Positions 15,747 through 25,422 of a stretch of DNA of 64,000 bases are shown here, piece by piece. Source of the stretch: Amaricoccus macauensis (lineage in GTDB: Bacteria; Pseudomonadota; Alphaproteobacteria; Rhodobacterales; Rhodobacteraceae); the NCBI RefSeq assembly GCF_014201905.1, contig NZ_JACHFM010000001.1, positions 186,001-250,000 of the forward strand. Reading direction: 5' to 3'. The notes beneath the pieces were generated by a model. It was not told the DNA's origin. It saw nothing but the letters and a program-made list of their open reading frames with translations, and made no database searches. Made by a program: the position numbers and the translations under genes. Positions within the stretch are counted from its first letter, which is position 1. Each line of letters starts with the position of its first letter.

Positions 15747-18428
15747 ATGCACATGCCGTCGCATCGCGCCAACGAAACGGATGCCGACCCGCAGGAAACC
15801 CGCGAGTGGACCGATGCCCTCGCCTCGGTCCTCAGCACCGAGGGACCGGCACGGGCGCGCTACCTCCTGCGCCGGCTCGAAGACGTGGCGCGCGAGAGCG
15901 GCGCCTATGTCGGCAGCCAGCCCTATTCGGCCTATCGCAACACCATCCCCGTGGAGGCGCAGGGCCGCTACCCCGGGGATCTCGCCATCGAGGAGCGCCT
16001 CACCTCGATCATGCGCTGGAACGCGCTCGCCATGGTGGTGCGCGCCAACAAGGCCTACGGCGAGCTTGGCGGCCACGTGGCGAGCTATGCCTCCTGCGCC
16101 GAGATTTTCGAGGTCGGCTTCAACCACTTCTTCCGCGGCGCGGACTCACCCGAGGCCCCCGGCGGCGATCTCGTCTACTTCCAGCCGCATTCCGCCCCCG
16201 GCGTCTACGCCCGCGCCTTCCTCGAGGGGCGATTGAGCGAGACGCAACTCGCGAGCTACCGGCAGGAGGTCGGCGGCAACGGCCTCTGCTCCTACCCCCA
16301 CCCGTGGCTCATGCCCGACTTCTGGCAGTTCCCGACCGGTTCCATGGGCATCGGCCCGCTGAACGCGGTCTATCAGGCCCGCCACATGCGCTACCTCGCT
16401 GCGCGCGGCCTCGCCGACACCGCCGGCCGCCGGGTCTGGGGCGTCTTCGGTGACGGCGAGATGGACGAGCCCGAGTCGATCGCCGGCCTCACCCTCGCGG
16501 CGCGCGAGCGGCTCGACAATCTGACCTTCATCGTCAACTGCAACCTCCAGCGCCTCGACGGCCCGGTCAGGGGCAACGGCCAGATCATCCAGGAGCTGGA
16601 GAGCCTGTTCCTCGGCGCGGGCTGGAACGTCATCAAGGTGCTCTGGGGCTCGGAGTGGGACGGGCTCTTCGCCCGCGACACCCGCCACGCCCTGCTCCGC
16701 CGCTTCGCCGAGACCGTCGATGGCGAGTATCAGGACCTCGGCTCCAAGGACGGCGACTACAACCGCGAGAAGTTCTTCGACCGCGACCCGGAGACCAAGG
16801 CGCTCTCCGCCTCGATGACCGACGCGGAAATCAACGCGCTCCGGCGCGGCGGGCATGACTTCCGCAAGCTCTACGCGGCCTTCGCCGCCGCGCGCGACCA
16901 CGAGGGCCAGCCGACGGTGATCCTCGCCAAGACCAAGAAGGGCTACGGCATGGGGGGTGCCGGCGAGAGCCGGATGACCGCGCACCAGGCGAAGAAGCTC
17001 GACATCGACGCGCTGCGCGCCTTCCGCGACCGCTTCAGCCTGCCGCTGACCGAGGCGAACCTGGAAAACCTCGACTTCCTGAAGCCTTCCGGCGACTCCC
17101 CCGAAATGGCCTACCTCTGCGAGCGCCGCGCGGCCCTCGGCGGCGCCCTGCCCCGACGCGCCCGCAAGCCCCGCACCCCGACGCCCCCCGTCCCCTCGCG
17201 CGAGGCCTTTGCGAGCTTCGCGCTCACCGCCGGCGGCAAGGAGATGTCGACGACGCTGGCCGCGGTGCGGATGCTCGGCGGGATGCTGAAGGACAGGGCC
17301 TTCGGGCCACGCATCGTGCCGATCGTCGCCGACGAGGCGCGCACCTTCGGCATGGCGAACCTCTTCCGGCAGATCGGCATCTACTCTCCCGACGGCCAGC
17401 TCTACCAGCCCGAGGACGCGGGCTCGATGCTGTTCTACAAGGAGGCGTCGAACGGCCAGCTGCTCGAGGAAGGCATCACCGAGGCCGGCGCCCTCTCGTC
17501 GTGGAACGCGGCCGCGACCGCCTACAGCGTGCACGGCGTCGCGACACTGCCGATCTACATCTACTACTCGATGTTCGGCTTCCAGCGGGTCGGCGACCTG
17601 ATCTGGGCCGCCGCCGACAGCCGGGCGCGCGGCATCCTCTTCGGCGCCACCGCCGGGCGGACCACCCTCTCGGGAGAGGGCCTGCAGCATCAGGACGGAT
17701 CGAGCCAGCTCGTCGCCGCGACGGTGCCGAACTGCCGGGCATGGGATCCGGCGTTCGCCTGCGAGCTCGCGGTGATCCTCGACGACGCCATGCGGCGGAT
17801 GCTCGCGGAGGAACGCGACGAATTCCACTACATCACGGTGACGAACGAAGCCTACGCCCAACCCGACCTGCCGGCGGGCGCGGACGGCGACATCCTCCGC
17901 GGCCTCTGGCGCTGCGCGAGCGTCGGTGACCCGGACGCGGAGACCCGCGTGCGCCTCGTCGGGTCCGGCGCGATCCTGCCGCAGGTCCGCGCGGCGGCGG
18001 AGATCCTCGCGAGCCGCTTCGGCGTCGCCTCCGACGTCTACAGCGCCACGAGCTGGTCCGGGCTCGCCCGCGACGCGCAGTCGGCCGAGCGCCGGCAGCG
18101 CCTGACCGGCGCGGCCGAGCCGTCGCACCTCGGACGCCTGCTCGCCGGGCAGATGCCGATCGTCGCGGCCTCGGACTACGTGCGCGCGGTCCCGGCGATG
18201 CTGGCGCCATACGTCACCGCGCCCTTCGTCGCCCTCGGCACCGACGGCTTCGGCCGCAGCGACACCCGCGCGGCGCTTCGGGCGTTCTTCGAGGTCGATG
18301 CCGCCTCCGTCGCGCTCGCGGCCCTCGACGCGCTGGCACGCGCCGGCCACTTCGCCCCGGACCGCCTCGCCGCCGCCCGGGATGAACTCGCGCCCCGCCC
18401 CGACGCGCCGGATCCGTGGACGGTGTGA
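15747..18428 (+). CDS. aceE: Homodimeric pyruvate dehydrogenase E1 component (AceE/MdeB type)
   Basis: The 893-residue length and sequence match the homodimeric E1 family: TDALASVLSTEGPARARYLL at the start, thiamine-diphosphate motif GDGEMDEPES near residue 236, NCNLQRLDGPVRGNG near 265, and HQDGSSQ near 648. It decarboxylates pyruvate or a longer 2-oxo acid and passes the acyl group to a lipoyl E2. No E2 or E3 gene is near, unlike in enteric bacteria, so it may serve another 2-oxo acid (the MdeB branch acts on 2-oxobutyrate) or share an E2 encoded elsewhere. The start is ATG 15747 or 15753. Confidence 0.88.
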   Translation: MHMPSHRANETDADPQETREWTDALASVLSTEGPARARYLLRRLEDVARESGAYVGSQPYSAYRNTIPVEAQGRYPGDLAIEERLTSIMRWNALAMVVRANKAYGELGGHVASYASCAEIFEVGFNHFFRGADSPEAPGGDLVYFQPHSAPGVYARAFLEGRLSETQLASYRQEVGGNGLCSYPHPWLMPDFWQFPTGSMGIGPLNAVYQARHMRYLAARGLADTAGRRVWGVFGDGEMDEPESIAGLTLAARERLDNLTFIVNCNLQRLDGPVRGNGQIIQELESLFLGAGWNVIKVLWGSEWDGLFARDTRHALLRRFAETVDGEYQDLGSKDGDYNREKFFDRDPETKALSASMTDAEINALRRGGHDFRKLYAAFAAARDHEGQPTVILAKTKKGYGMGGAGESRMTAHQAKKLDIDALRAFRDRFSLPLTEANLENLDFLKPSGDSPEMAYLCERRAALGGALPRRARKPRTPTPPVPSREAFASFALTAGGKEMSTTLAAVRMLGGMLKDRAFGPRIVPIVADEARTFGMANLFRQIGIYSPDGQLYQPEDAGSMLFYKEASNGQLLEEGITEAGALSSWNAAATAYSVHGVATLPIYIYYSMFGFQRVGDLIWAAADSRARGILFGATAGRTTLSGEGLQHQDGSSQLVAATVPNCRAWDPAFACELAVILDDAMRRMLAEERDEFHYITVTNEAYAQPDLPAGADGDILRGLWRCASVGDPDAETRVRLVGSGAILPQVRAAAEILASRFGVASDVYSATSWSGLARDAQSAERRQRLTGAAEPSHLGRLLAGQMPIVAASDYVRAVPAMLAPYVTAPFVALGTDGFGRSDTRAALRAFFEVDAASVALAALDALARAGHFAPDRLAAARDELAPRPDAPDPWTV

Positions 18429-18429
18429 C

Positions 18430-19350
18430 TCAGCCCTCGACCACGTACTCGACGAAGATCGTCTGCTGGAGCGGGAAGAAGTTGTCGTCCGAGATCATCG
18501 TCAGCCGGGTCCGCCCGGCTGCGTCCTGCCAGGCGGCGATCCCTTCCATGTTGTCGAGCTGGCCGAACGAGGTCTCCAGCAGCGTCGTCCCGTTCACGAA
18601 GCCGTCCGGCGTCACATCGAAGCGCCGGAGCCGGGTCGCGAAACCGCCAAGCCACTTGAAGTCGCGCTCCAGCAGGTAGAAGCGCCCGTCAGGACCGAAA
18701 TCCGCATCCACCGGCAAGAAGGGCGGAACGCGCGGGATCGTCCAGGACTTGTCCCAGCGCCCGCCGATCAGCCGGTAGACCGGAAACGGCCGCTCCAGCG
18801 CGCCCGACCGCTCGGGGATCGCGTAGAGGATCCCTTGCCTGTCCATCGCCAGCGTCTCGATGCCGGAATTCGACTGGAGCCTGCGAAAATCCCGGTGGCT
18901 CCGCACGTCGCTGGCCGGCCCCTGCAGGTCGTCGTAACGCCGGACCCGGTGGAAGCCCTCGAACGAGACGTAGGTGCGGCCCCGCGCGTCGACCGCCATG
19001 CCCTCGGCATCGACGTCGCCGCCCTCGAGACGCGTCCCGTCGACCCCGCGCAGACGCCCGCGCCGCTCCATCACCGCATCCTCGATCTCGCCGCCCTGGC
19101 GCTCGAAGCGTCCCTCGACGAAGCCGCCACGGTCGGAGATCGTCGTGAAACGCTCACCGTCCTCGCTGACCCAGAGCGCGGAGAAGCCGCCGAAATGCGT
19201 CCAGCCGTTGCGCCAGACCGTCCGGCTCATCTCGACCACATGCGGCCCGTCGACCGGAACCGCCGCCTCCGATGCCGGCGGCAGGGCCGGGAGCAGCCCC
19301 GGCCCCGCGAGGACCGCGAGCGCCACAAGGATGTACAGACCCCGCCTCAT
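18430..19350 (-). CDS. Secreted esterase-like phytase family protein
   Basis: The 306-residue protein begins with a signal peptide (GLYILVALAVLAGPGLLPAL). The mature region has beta-propeller-like repeats: GGFSALWVSEDGERFTTISD, GGDVDAEGMAVDARGRTYVS, GIETLAMDRQGILYAIPE, and near the C-terminus DNMEGIAAWQDAAGRTRL. This is the pattern of the esterase-like phytase domain family. It is probably periplasmic; its substrate is unknown. The ATG at 19350 overlaps the mepA stop by four bases (ATGA). Confidence 0.82.
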   Translation of the reverse strand: MRRGLYILVALAVLAGPGLLPALPPASEAAVPVDGPHVVEMSRTVWRNGWTHFGGFSALWVSEDGERFTTISDRGGFVEGRFERQGGEIEDAVMERRGRLRGVDGTRLEGGDVDAEGMAVDARGRTYVSFEGFHRVRRYDDLQGPASDVRSHRDFRRLQSNSGIETLAMDRQGILYAIPERSGALERPFPVYRLIGGRWDKSWTIPRVPPFLPVDADFGPDGRFYLLERDFKWLGGFATRLRRFDVTPDGFVNGTTLLETSFGQLDNMEGIAAWQDAAGRTRLTMISDDNFFPLQQTIFVEYVVEG

Positions 19351-20204
19351 CGCGCGCGCAAGACCTGCGTGCACTGCGGCGGCAGATCGGTGAGCGTGAG
19401 CGGCGGCTTCGGCTGGGTCTTCGGCGCGTTCGGGTCGGGCGGCTCCAGCGCCTCGGTCACCCACCAGATCGCGTCCTTGCAGCCATCGCCCGCCGGAACC
19501 GCGGCCTGCGGCACGCAGCCGGCCGCGCCGCGCGGACAGTTCAGCCGCACATGGAAATGGTCGTCGTGCCCCCACCAGGGCCGGATCTTGCCAAGCCACG
19601 CCCGATCGCGACGGCTAGCCTCGGCGCACATGGCGAGCTTCACCGGCGCGGTGACGAAGATCCGGTTCACCCGCGGATCCCGCGCCGCCGCTTCGAGGAT
19701 CGCCGCGTTCTGCGGCGTCCACTCGGCGTTGACGTTGCGTTCGTCCCGCGCCTTGACGTTGTTCGCCGACAGCCGCTCGCGCTCGCGGGCGGTGAGATCG
19801 AGCCGGGTCGGGCGGAGATACCAGATGTCGGCGTCAAGGCCGGTCTGGTGACTGGCGTGGCCCTTGACCGGCCCGCCGCGCGGCTGGGCGATGTCGCCCA
19901 CATAGAGACCGGCCCACCCGGGCTGACGCGCCGCGAACCGGCTCAGGTCCTTGATGAAGTCGATCATCACCGGATGGCCCCATTGGTGGTTCCGGCTGAG
20001 CCGCATCGCCTGCCACGTCGGGCCGCTTTCCGCCAACGGCACTCCGCCGGCGAGGCAGCCCTGCCCCGGCGCACCGATGGAATAGGTGGGCAGCGCCGAG
20101 GGCAGATCGGGTTGGGCGAAAAGCTCCCGCGCCGTCTCGACCGCGCCCGCGGGCATCGTCAGCAGCGCGAGCGCCAGACAGGCCGCCATCAGGCGTGAGA
20201 TCAT
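19347..20204 (-). CDS. mepA: Penicillin-insensitive murein endopeptidase MepA
   Basis: The 285-residue protein has a signal peptide (LMAACLALALLTMPAGAVE) and the MepA zinc motifs: LSRNHQWGHPVMIDFI, KGHASHQTGLDADIW and the closing WGHDDHFHVRL. It should cut D-Ala-meso-DAP cross-links in periplasmic peptidoglycan. The C-terminal Pro-rich tail is typical of alphaproteobacterial members. It overlaps the upstream MFS gene and the downstream esterase by ATGA junctions. Confidence 0.94.
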   Translation of the reverse strand: MISRLMAACLALALLTMPAGAVETARELFAQPDLPSALPTYSIGAPGQGCLAGGVPLAESGPTWQAMRLSRNHQWGHPVMIDFIKDLSRFAARQPGWAGLYVGDIAQPRGGPVKGHASHQTGLDADIWYLRPTRLDLTARERERLSANNVKARDERNVNAEWTPQNAAILEAAARDPRVNRIFVTAPVKLAMCAEASRRDRAWLGKIRPWWGHDDHFHVRLNCPRGAAGCVPQAAVPAGDGCKDAIWWVTEALEPPDPNAPKTQPKPPLTLTDLPPQCTQVLRAR

Positions 20205-21556
20205 GCGGAGGCGTCCATCGGCTGCTCGTCCTCGGGTTTGACCCAGTATAGCAGGCCGAGACCGAGCAGGAAGAGCACGATGACCGGGGTTACGCCCAGA
20301 CGCTGCGAGTCTGACAGGGTCGTGACCGCGGCGATCGCCGCCGGCCCGACGAAGGCGGTCGCGCGTCCCGAGAGCGCGAAGAGCCCGAAGGCCTGCGCCG
20401 GCGCCATCCGGCCATGGGCGAGGTGGACGAGGAGCGTGCGCGACGCCGCCTGCACCGAGCCGCCGGCCGCGCCAAGGAGGCCGCCCGCCACCATGAACGT
20501 GATGTCCGGCAGCCGCGAGTCCGGCGCGACGGCGAACCCGAGCACCGAACTGCGGGTGGTGAGCAGCGCACAGGCACAGACCGCGATCAGCACGCAGATC
20601 GAGCCGATGATCACCGGCCGCGGCCCGAAGATCTCGTCCGCGCGGCCGGCGAGATAGGTGCCGATCGAGCCGACCAGTGCCGCGATGATGCCGAAGACCC
20701 CGAGCTGGAACGCGCCCCAGCCGAGCACGCCCGCCGCGTAGATGCCCCCGAAGGCGAAGAGCGCCGCCAGCGCGTCGCGGTAGACCATCGAGGCGATGAG
20801 GAACGCGAAGAGACTCCGGTGCTGCCGCGCCGAGCGCACCGTCTGCCAGAGATCGCCCAGCCCGCGCCGCACCGCGCCCTTCTCCCGCCGGCGCGGCACG
20901 TCCGGCGTGAAGAGAAAGAGCGGCAGCACGAAGACCACGTACCAGAGCGCCGACAGCGGCCCGACCGCGCGCTCCGGCTCGCCCAGCGCGGGATCGAGCC
21001 CGAAGATCGGCGCGATGCCGAGCAGCGTCACGTCCTTTCCCGGCGCCGGCGCGAGAAGGAGCAGGACCAGAACCAGCGACACGAGACCGCCGAAGTAGCC
21101 GAGCGCCCAGCCCGAGCCCGAGATCCGGCCGATCCGCTCACGCGGGGCAAGATCGGGCAGCATGGCGTTGGTGAAGACGACGCCGAGCTCCGACCCGATG
21201 AAGCCGAGGCCGAAGGCCACGAGCACGATCGTCGGGTCGGCCATGGCGGGAGCGGCGAGCCAGAGGCCGAACGAGCCGATGACGTAGGGCACCGATGCTG
21301 CCAGCACCCAGCCCTTGCGCGCGCCCGTCCGGTCGGCGACCGCGCCGAGCACCGGGGCGAGCAGCGCCGCGATGGCGCCCGCGACCGCCGACGCCCAGCC
21401 CCAGAGCGCCTGCCCCGCGACCGGATCGCCGATCGCCTGCGACACGAACCACGGCCCGAAGACGAAGGTGGTGACGAGGGTCGCAAACGGCTGGTTCGCC
21501 CAGTCATAGAGCATCCAGCCGAAGATGCCCCGGCGGTTCTCGACAGGTCCGGCCAT
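20201..21556 (-). CDS. MFS transporter, UMF1 (Atg22-like) family
   Basis: The 451-residue protein starts with the family hallmark GWMLYDWANQPFATLV and has about twelve membrane segments, with GWASAVAGAIAALLAPVLGA, RTGARKGW and GRISGSGWALGYFGG. UMF1 proteins are related to yeast vacuolar efflux protein Atg22; bacterial substrates are unknown. The ATG at 21556 overlaps the thioesterase stop by one base (TGATG). A much longer upstream frame overlaps the thioesterase and is artefactual. Confidence 0.9.
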   Translation of the reverse strand: MAGPVENRRGIFGWMLYDWANQPFATLVTTFVFGPWFVSQAIGDPVAGQALWGWASAVAGAIAALLAPVLGAVADRTGARKGWVLAASVPYVIGSFGLWLAAPAMADPTIVLVAFGLGFIGSELGVVFTNAMLPDLAPRERIGRISGSGWALGYFGGLVSLVLVLLLLAPAPGKDVTLLGIAPIFGLDPALGEPERAVGPLSALWYVVFVLPLFLFTPDVPRRREKGAVRRGLGDLWQTVRSARQHRSLFAFLIASMVYRDALAALFAFGGIYAAGVLGWGAFQLGVFGIIAALVGSIGTYLAGRADEIFGPRPVIIGSICVLIAVCACALLTTRSSVLGFAVAPDSRLPDITFMVAGGLLGAAGGSVQAASRTLLVHLAHGRMAPAQAFGLFALSGRATAFVGPAAIAAVTTLSDSQRLGVTPVIVLFLLGLGLLYWVKPEDEQPMDASA

Positions 21557-22095
21557 CACGCGAACTCCGGCGGCCACGGCCGCTCTGCGTCTGCCGCCGC
21601 CCATGCCGCGACCCAGGGCGGCGGCGCTGGCAGCGCGTCTCCCCGCCCGATCGCCGCGATGACCCGGTCGGTCGGCACGATTCCCTGCGGCGATGTCACC
21701 GCGCTGCGGACCAGCACCGACGACAGCGCATCGCCGCTGTCGGCGTCGAACATCGCCTGATGGATGTAGAGAAAGCGCGCGTCCCGCCCGACGAAGGCCG
21801 AGCGCATCTCGATCCGCTGGAACGCCCGCACCCGCCGGCGATAGCGCACCGACGAGCCCGCGACGGTGATCCCCCAGCGGTTTTCCCGAAGGGCGCCATA
21901 AAGGCCCATGCGGATCGCGAGCGGTATCCGGCCGAGGTCGTAGAGCGTCAGGGTTCGGCCGTTGTTGAGCTCGATCCAGGGATCGAGATCCCACGGCCAG
22001 CACCGGTGGTGCGAGACGTGCGTCCCTCCCAGCGGCAGGCGTCCCGCGGAGCGCGCGCGCGTCGTCTCCAGAGCGAAGCGGAAGAACGGATACAA
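21556..22095 (-). CDS. Acyl-CoA thioesterase, hotdog-fold
   Basis: The 179-residue protein has the layout of alphaproteobacterial 4HBT-like thioesterases: [20 protein letters not shown], then [19 protein letters not shown], which corresponds to the D-x-N/H region of the hotdog active site, and the helix-strand [19 protein letters not shown]. It probably hydrolyses an acyl-CoA in the cytoplasm. It is the first of four overlapping minus-strand genes and diverges from gcvP. Confidence 0.8.
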   Translation of the reverse strand: MYPFFRFALETTRARSAGRLPLGGTHVSHHRCWPWDLDPWIELNNGRTLTLYDLGRIPLAIRMGLYGALRENRWGITVAGSSVRYRRRVRAFQRIEMRSAFVGRDARFLYIHQAMFDADSGDALSSVLVRSAVTSPQGIVPTDRVIAAIGRGDALPAPPPWVAAWAAADAERPWPPEFA

Positions 22096-22262
22096 GGATC
22101 ACCTCGCCCGGGTTGAACCGACCCGCAGGTGTTGCCCGGATCGGCGGCCCGTTGCAAGACGGCCAGCCGTTTGCAGGCGGTCCAGCCGTTGCTTTGCGCC
22201 CGGTGACGGACGATAACGGCCCCAGCGCGGCCAGCACGGCCGCTCAGCTGACGTTGAGAATC

Positions 22263-25100
22263 ATGGCCTTCCAGGAATCCGAATACCACCCCTACGATTT
22301 CGCGAACCGCCGGCACATCGGGCCGTCGCCCGCCGAGATCGCGGCGATGCTCGCGACGGCCGGCGCGTCGAGCCTCGATGCGCTGATCGACGAGACGGTG
22401 CCGGCCGGCATCCGGCAGGCCACGCCGCTGGACTGGGGGCCGGCGCTCAGCGAACAGGCGGCACTCCACCGCCTGCGCCTCACCGCGCGCAAGAACCGTG
22501 TGCTGACGAGCATGATCGGCCAAGGCTATCACGGCACCGTAACGCCGCCGGTCATCCAGCGGAATATCCTCGAAAATCCCGCGTGGTACACCGCGTATAC
22601 CCCGTACCAGCCCGAGATCAGCCAGGGCCGGCTCGAGGCGCTCCTCAACTTCCAGACCATGATCTGCGACCTGACCGGGCTCGACGTGGCGAACGCCTCG
22701 CTGCTTGACGAGGCGACGGCGGCGGCCGAGGCGATGGCGCTCTGCCAGCGCTCGGCCAGCAACAAGGCCACGGCGTTCTTCGTCGACCACCACTGCCACC
22801 CGCAGACCATCGCGGTGATCCGCACCCGCGCCGAGCCGCTCGGCTGGGAGGTGATCGTCGGCGATCCCGTCACCGATCTCGACCCGACCACGGTCTTCGG
22901 CGCGATCTTCCAGTATCCGGGCACCTACGGCCATTGCCCGGACTTCTCCGCGCAGATCGCCGCCCTTCATGACGCCGGCGCGATCGCGAGCGTCGCGGCC
23001 GACCCGCTCGCCCTCACCCTGCTCGTGCCCCCGGGCGAGATGGGCGCCGACATCGCCATCGGCTCGACCCAGCGCTTCGGCGTGCCACTGGGCTTCGGCG
23101 GACCCCACGCCGCCTACATGGCGGTGCGCGATCCGCTGAAGCGCTCCATGCCCGGACGCATCGTCGGCGTGTCGATCGACGCCCGCGGCAACCGCGCCTA
23201 CCGCCTGTCGCTCCAGACGCGCGAGCAGCACATCCGCCGCGAGAAGGCGACATCGAACATCTGCACCGCGCAGGCGCTGCTCGCGGTCATGGCGTCGATG
23301 TACGCCGTCTTCCACGGGCCGGAGGGCCTCCGCGCCATCGCGCAGCGCATCCACCGCAAGACCGTGCGCCTCGCCAAGGGCCTCGAGAGCCTCGGCTTCA
23401 AGGTCGAGCCGGAGGCGTTCTTCGACACGATCACCGTCGAGGTCGGCGGGCTGCAGGGCGTCATCCTCAAGGCCGCGGTCGCCGAGGGCGTGAACCTGCG
23501 CAAGATCGGCACCGACCGCATCGGCATCACCCTCGACGAGCGCACCCGGCGCGAGCACACGCAAGCGGTCTGGCGCGCCTTCGGCGGCGACATGCTCGAC
23601 CGCGAGCTCGACCACGACATCCGCCTGCCGGACGGGCTGATCCGCACCAGCGCCTATCTCACCCACCCGATCTTCCACATGAACCGGGCCGAGGCGGAGA
23701 TGACGCGCTACATGCGCCGCCTCGCCGACCGTGACCTAGCGCTCGACCGGGCGATGATCCCGCTCGGCTCCTGCACGATGAAGCTCAATGCCACCGCCGA
23801 GATGATGGCGCTGTCCTGGCCCGAGTTCGCCGACATCCACCCCTTCGTGCCATCCGACCAGACCGAGGGATACCAGGAAGTCATCGGCGATCTCTGCGCA
23901 AAGCTCTGCGCCATCACCGGCTATGACGCGGTCTCCATGCAGCCGAATTCCGGCGCGCAGGGCGAATACGCCGGGCTTCTCACCATCCGCGCCTATCACG
24001 CGAGCCGCGGCGACGAAGCGCGCAACATCTGCCTGATCCCCACGTCCGCCCACGGCACCAACCCGGCAAGCGCGCAGATGGCCGGCATGAAGGTGGTGGT
24101 CGTTCGCGCCGCCGAGAACGGCGACATCGACCTCGACGACTTCCGCGCCAAGGCCGAGGCGGCGGGCGAGCGGCTCTCGTGCTGCATGGTGACCTACCCC
24201 TCGACCCACGGCGTCTTCGAGGAGACGATCCGCGAGGTCTGCGAGATCACCCACGCCCATGGCGGGCAGGTCTACATGGACGGCGCCAACATGAACGCCC
24301 TCGTCGGCCTCGTGCGGCCGGGCGAGATCGGCTCTGACGTGAGCCACATGAACCTGCACAAGACCTTCTGCATCCCCCACGGCGGCGGCGGCCCCGGCAT
24401 GGGACCGATCGGCGTGAAGGCCCATCTCGCGCCCTTCCTGCCCGGCCGCCCGGACGGCGCGGGGCGGGTCAGCGCCGCGGACTTCGGCTCGCCATCGCTG
24501 CTCGTCATCTCCTGGGCATACTGCCTGATGATGGGCGGCGCCGGCCTCACGCAGGCGACGAAGATCGCGATCCTGAACGCGAACTACATCGCCGCCCGCC
24601 TCGCGGAAGCCTATCCGATCCTCTTCGCCCGCAACGGCCGGGTGGCGCACGAGTGCATCGTCGACACCCGCGTCTTCAAGGACGCAGGCGTCACCGTCGA
24701 TGACGTGGCGAAGCGTTTGATCGACTGCGGCTTCCACGCGCCGACCATGAGCTGGCCGGTCGCGGGCACGCTGATGATCGAGCCGACCGAGAGCGAACCC
24801 AAGGCCGAACTCGACCGCTTCGCCACCGCGATGCTCGCCATCGCCAAGGAGGCGGAAGCGATCCGGGCCGGCCGGATGGATCGGGAAAACAACCCCTTGC
24901 GGAACGCCCCTCACACGGTGGAGGATCTGGTCGGAGACTGGGACCGCCCCTACTCGCGCGAAGCCGCCTGCTACCCGCCGGGGGCCTTCCGCGTCGACAA
25001 GTACTGGGCGCCGGTCAACCGGGTCGACAACGTCTGGGGCGACCGCAACCTCGTCTGCTCCTGCCCGCCGGTCGAGAGCTACCAGGACGCGGCGGAATAG
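22263..25100 (+). CDS. gcvP: Glycine dehydrogenase (decarboxylating), P-protein
   Basis: The 945-residue length is that of the fused single-chain P-protein. The PLP lysine lies in [20 protein letters not shown] near residue 700, with [12 protein letters not shown] upstream. It decarboxylates glycine and transfers the aminomethyl group to lipoyl GcvH. Neither gcvT nor gcvH is next to it. The ATG at 22263 begins [20 protein letters not shown], the usual N-terminus; an upstream extension of 50 codons is not conserved-looking. Confidence 0.96.
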   Translation: MAFQESEYHPYDFANRRHIGPSPAEIAAMLATAGASSLDALIDETVPAGIRQATPLDWGPALSEQAALHRLRLTARKNRVLTSMIGQGYHGTVTPPVIQRNILENPAWYTAYTPYQPEISQGRLEALLNFQTMICDLTGLDVANASLLDEATAAAEAMALCQRSASNKATAFFVDHHCHPQTIAVIRTRAEPLGWEVIVGDPVTDLDPTTVFGAIFQYPGTYGHCPDFSAQIAALHDAGAIASVAADPLALTLLVPPGEMGADIAIGSTQRFGVPLGFGGPHAAYMAVRDPLKRSMPGRIVGVSIDARGNRAYRLSLQTREQHIRREKATSNICTAQALLAVMASMYAVFHGPEGLRAIAQRIHRKTVRLAKGLESLGFKVEPEAFFDTITVEVGGLQGVILKAAVAEGVNLRKIGTDRIGITLDERTRREHTQAVWRAFGGDMLDRELDHDIRLPDGLIRTSAYLTHPIFHMNRAEAEMTRYMRRLADRDLALDRAMIPLGSCTMKLNATAEMMALSWPEFADIHPFVPSDQTEGYQEVIGDLCAKLCAITGYDAVSMQPNSGAQGEYAGLLTIRAYHASRGDEARNICLIPTSAHGTNPASAQMAGMKVVVVRAAENGDIDLDDFRAKAEAAGERLSCCMVTYPSTHGVFEETIREVCEITHAHGGQVYMDGANMNALVGLVRPGEIGSDVSHMNLHKTFCIPHGGGGPGMGPIGVKAHLAPFLPGRPDGAGRVSAADFGSPSLLVISWAYCLMMGGAGLTQATKIAILNANYIAARLAEAYPILFARNGRVAHECIVDTRVFKDAGVTVDDVAKRLIDCGFHAPTMSWPVAGTLMIEPTESEPKAELDRFATAMLAIAKEAEAIRAGRMDRENNPLRNAPHTVEDLVGDWDRPYSREAACYPPGAFRVDKYWAPVNRVDNVWGDRNLVCSCPPVESYQDAAE

Positions 25101-25422
25101 GGCGAGGTCGGAAGAGCCGAGGCAAGGTGCTCGGACTCAACCCGGGAACAGAGGCGTCCCCGCGCCTCTGACCCATCCGCGCGCTTGCCCGCTGCCATCG
25201 GGCACACGCGGCGCTCAGGCGGTGGTTCTCTCCCCATGCTCGCCAGCAGTCGAGTCGCGCGTGGGTCCGGTTCCGTTGCGTGTGCCCATCGCCGGGAGTC
25301 GGCCGGCGTTCCGTGGACTTTCGTTCACGATCCTGCACGCACCGTCCACTTCTTCAATCTTTCCTGTTCGCTCAGTCACCGTCTACGGTTTGCCAACGGT
25401 GGTGAATTCAGGAGCGAGCACA
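25101..25422. other. Gap between gcvP and the demethylase-like operon
   Basis: These 322 bases hold the gcvP terminator-like hairpin near the left end and must contain the promoter of the operon starting at 25423. The right half is less GC-rich. I see no clear -35/-10 pair and no second copy of the palindrome found at the LysR gene. Confidence 0.4.
25149..25170 (+). terminator. Terminator-like hairpin after gcvP
   Basis: CAGAGGCG (25149-25156) and CGCCTCTG (25163-25170) form a perfect 8-bp stem 48 bases after the gcvP stop. There is no T-run, so termination may depend on Rho or be weak. Confidence 0.5.

Noticed and set aside
22096-22262. Possible glycine riboswitch upstream of gcvP
   Set aside because: None of the expected conserved glycine-aptamer blocks could be found in the 167-base leader.
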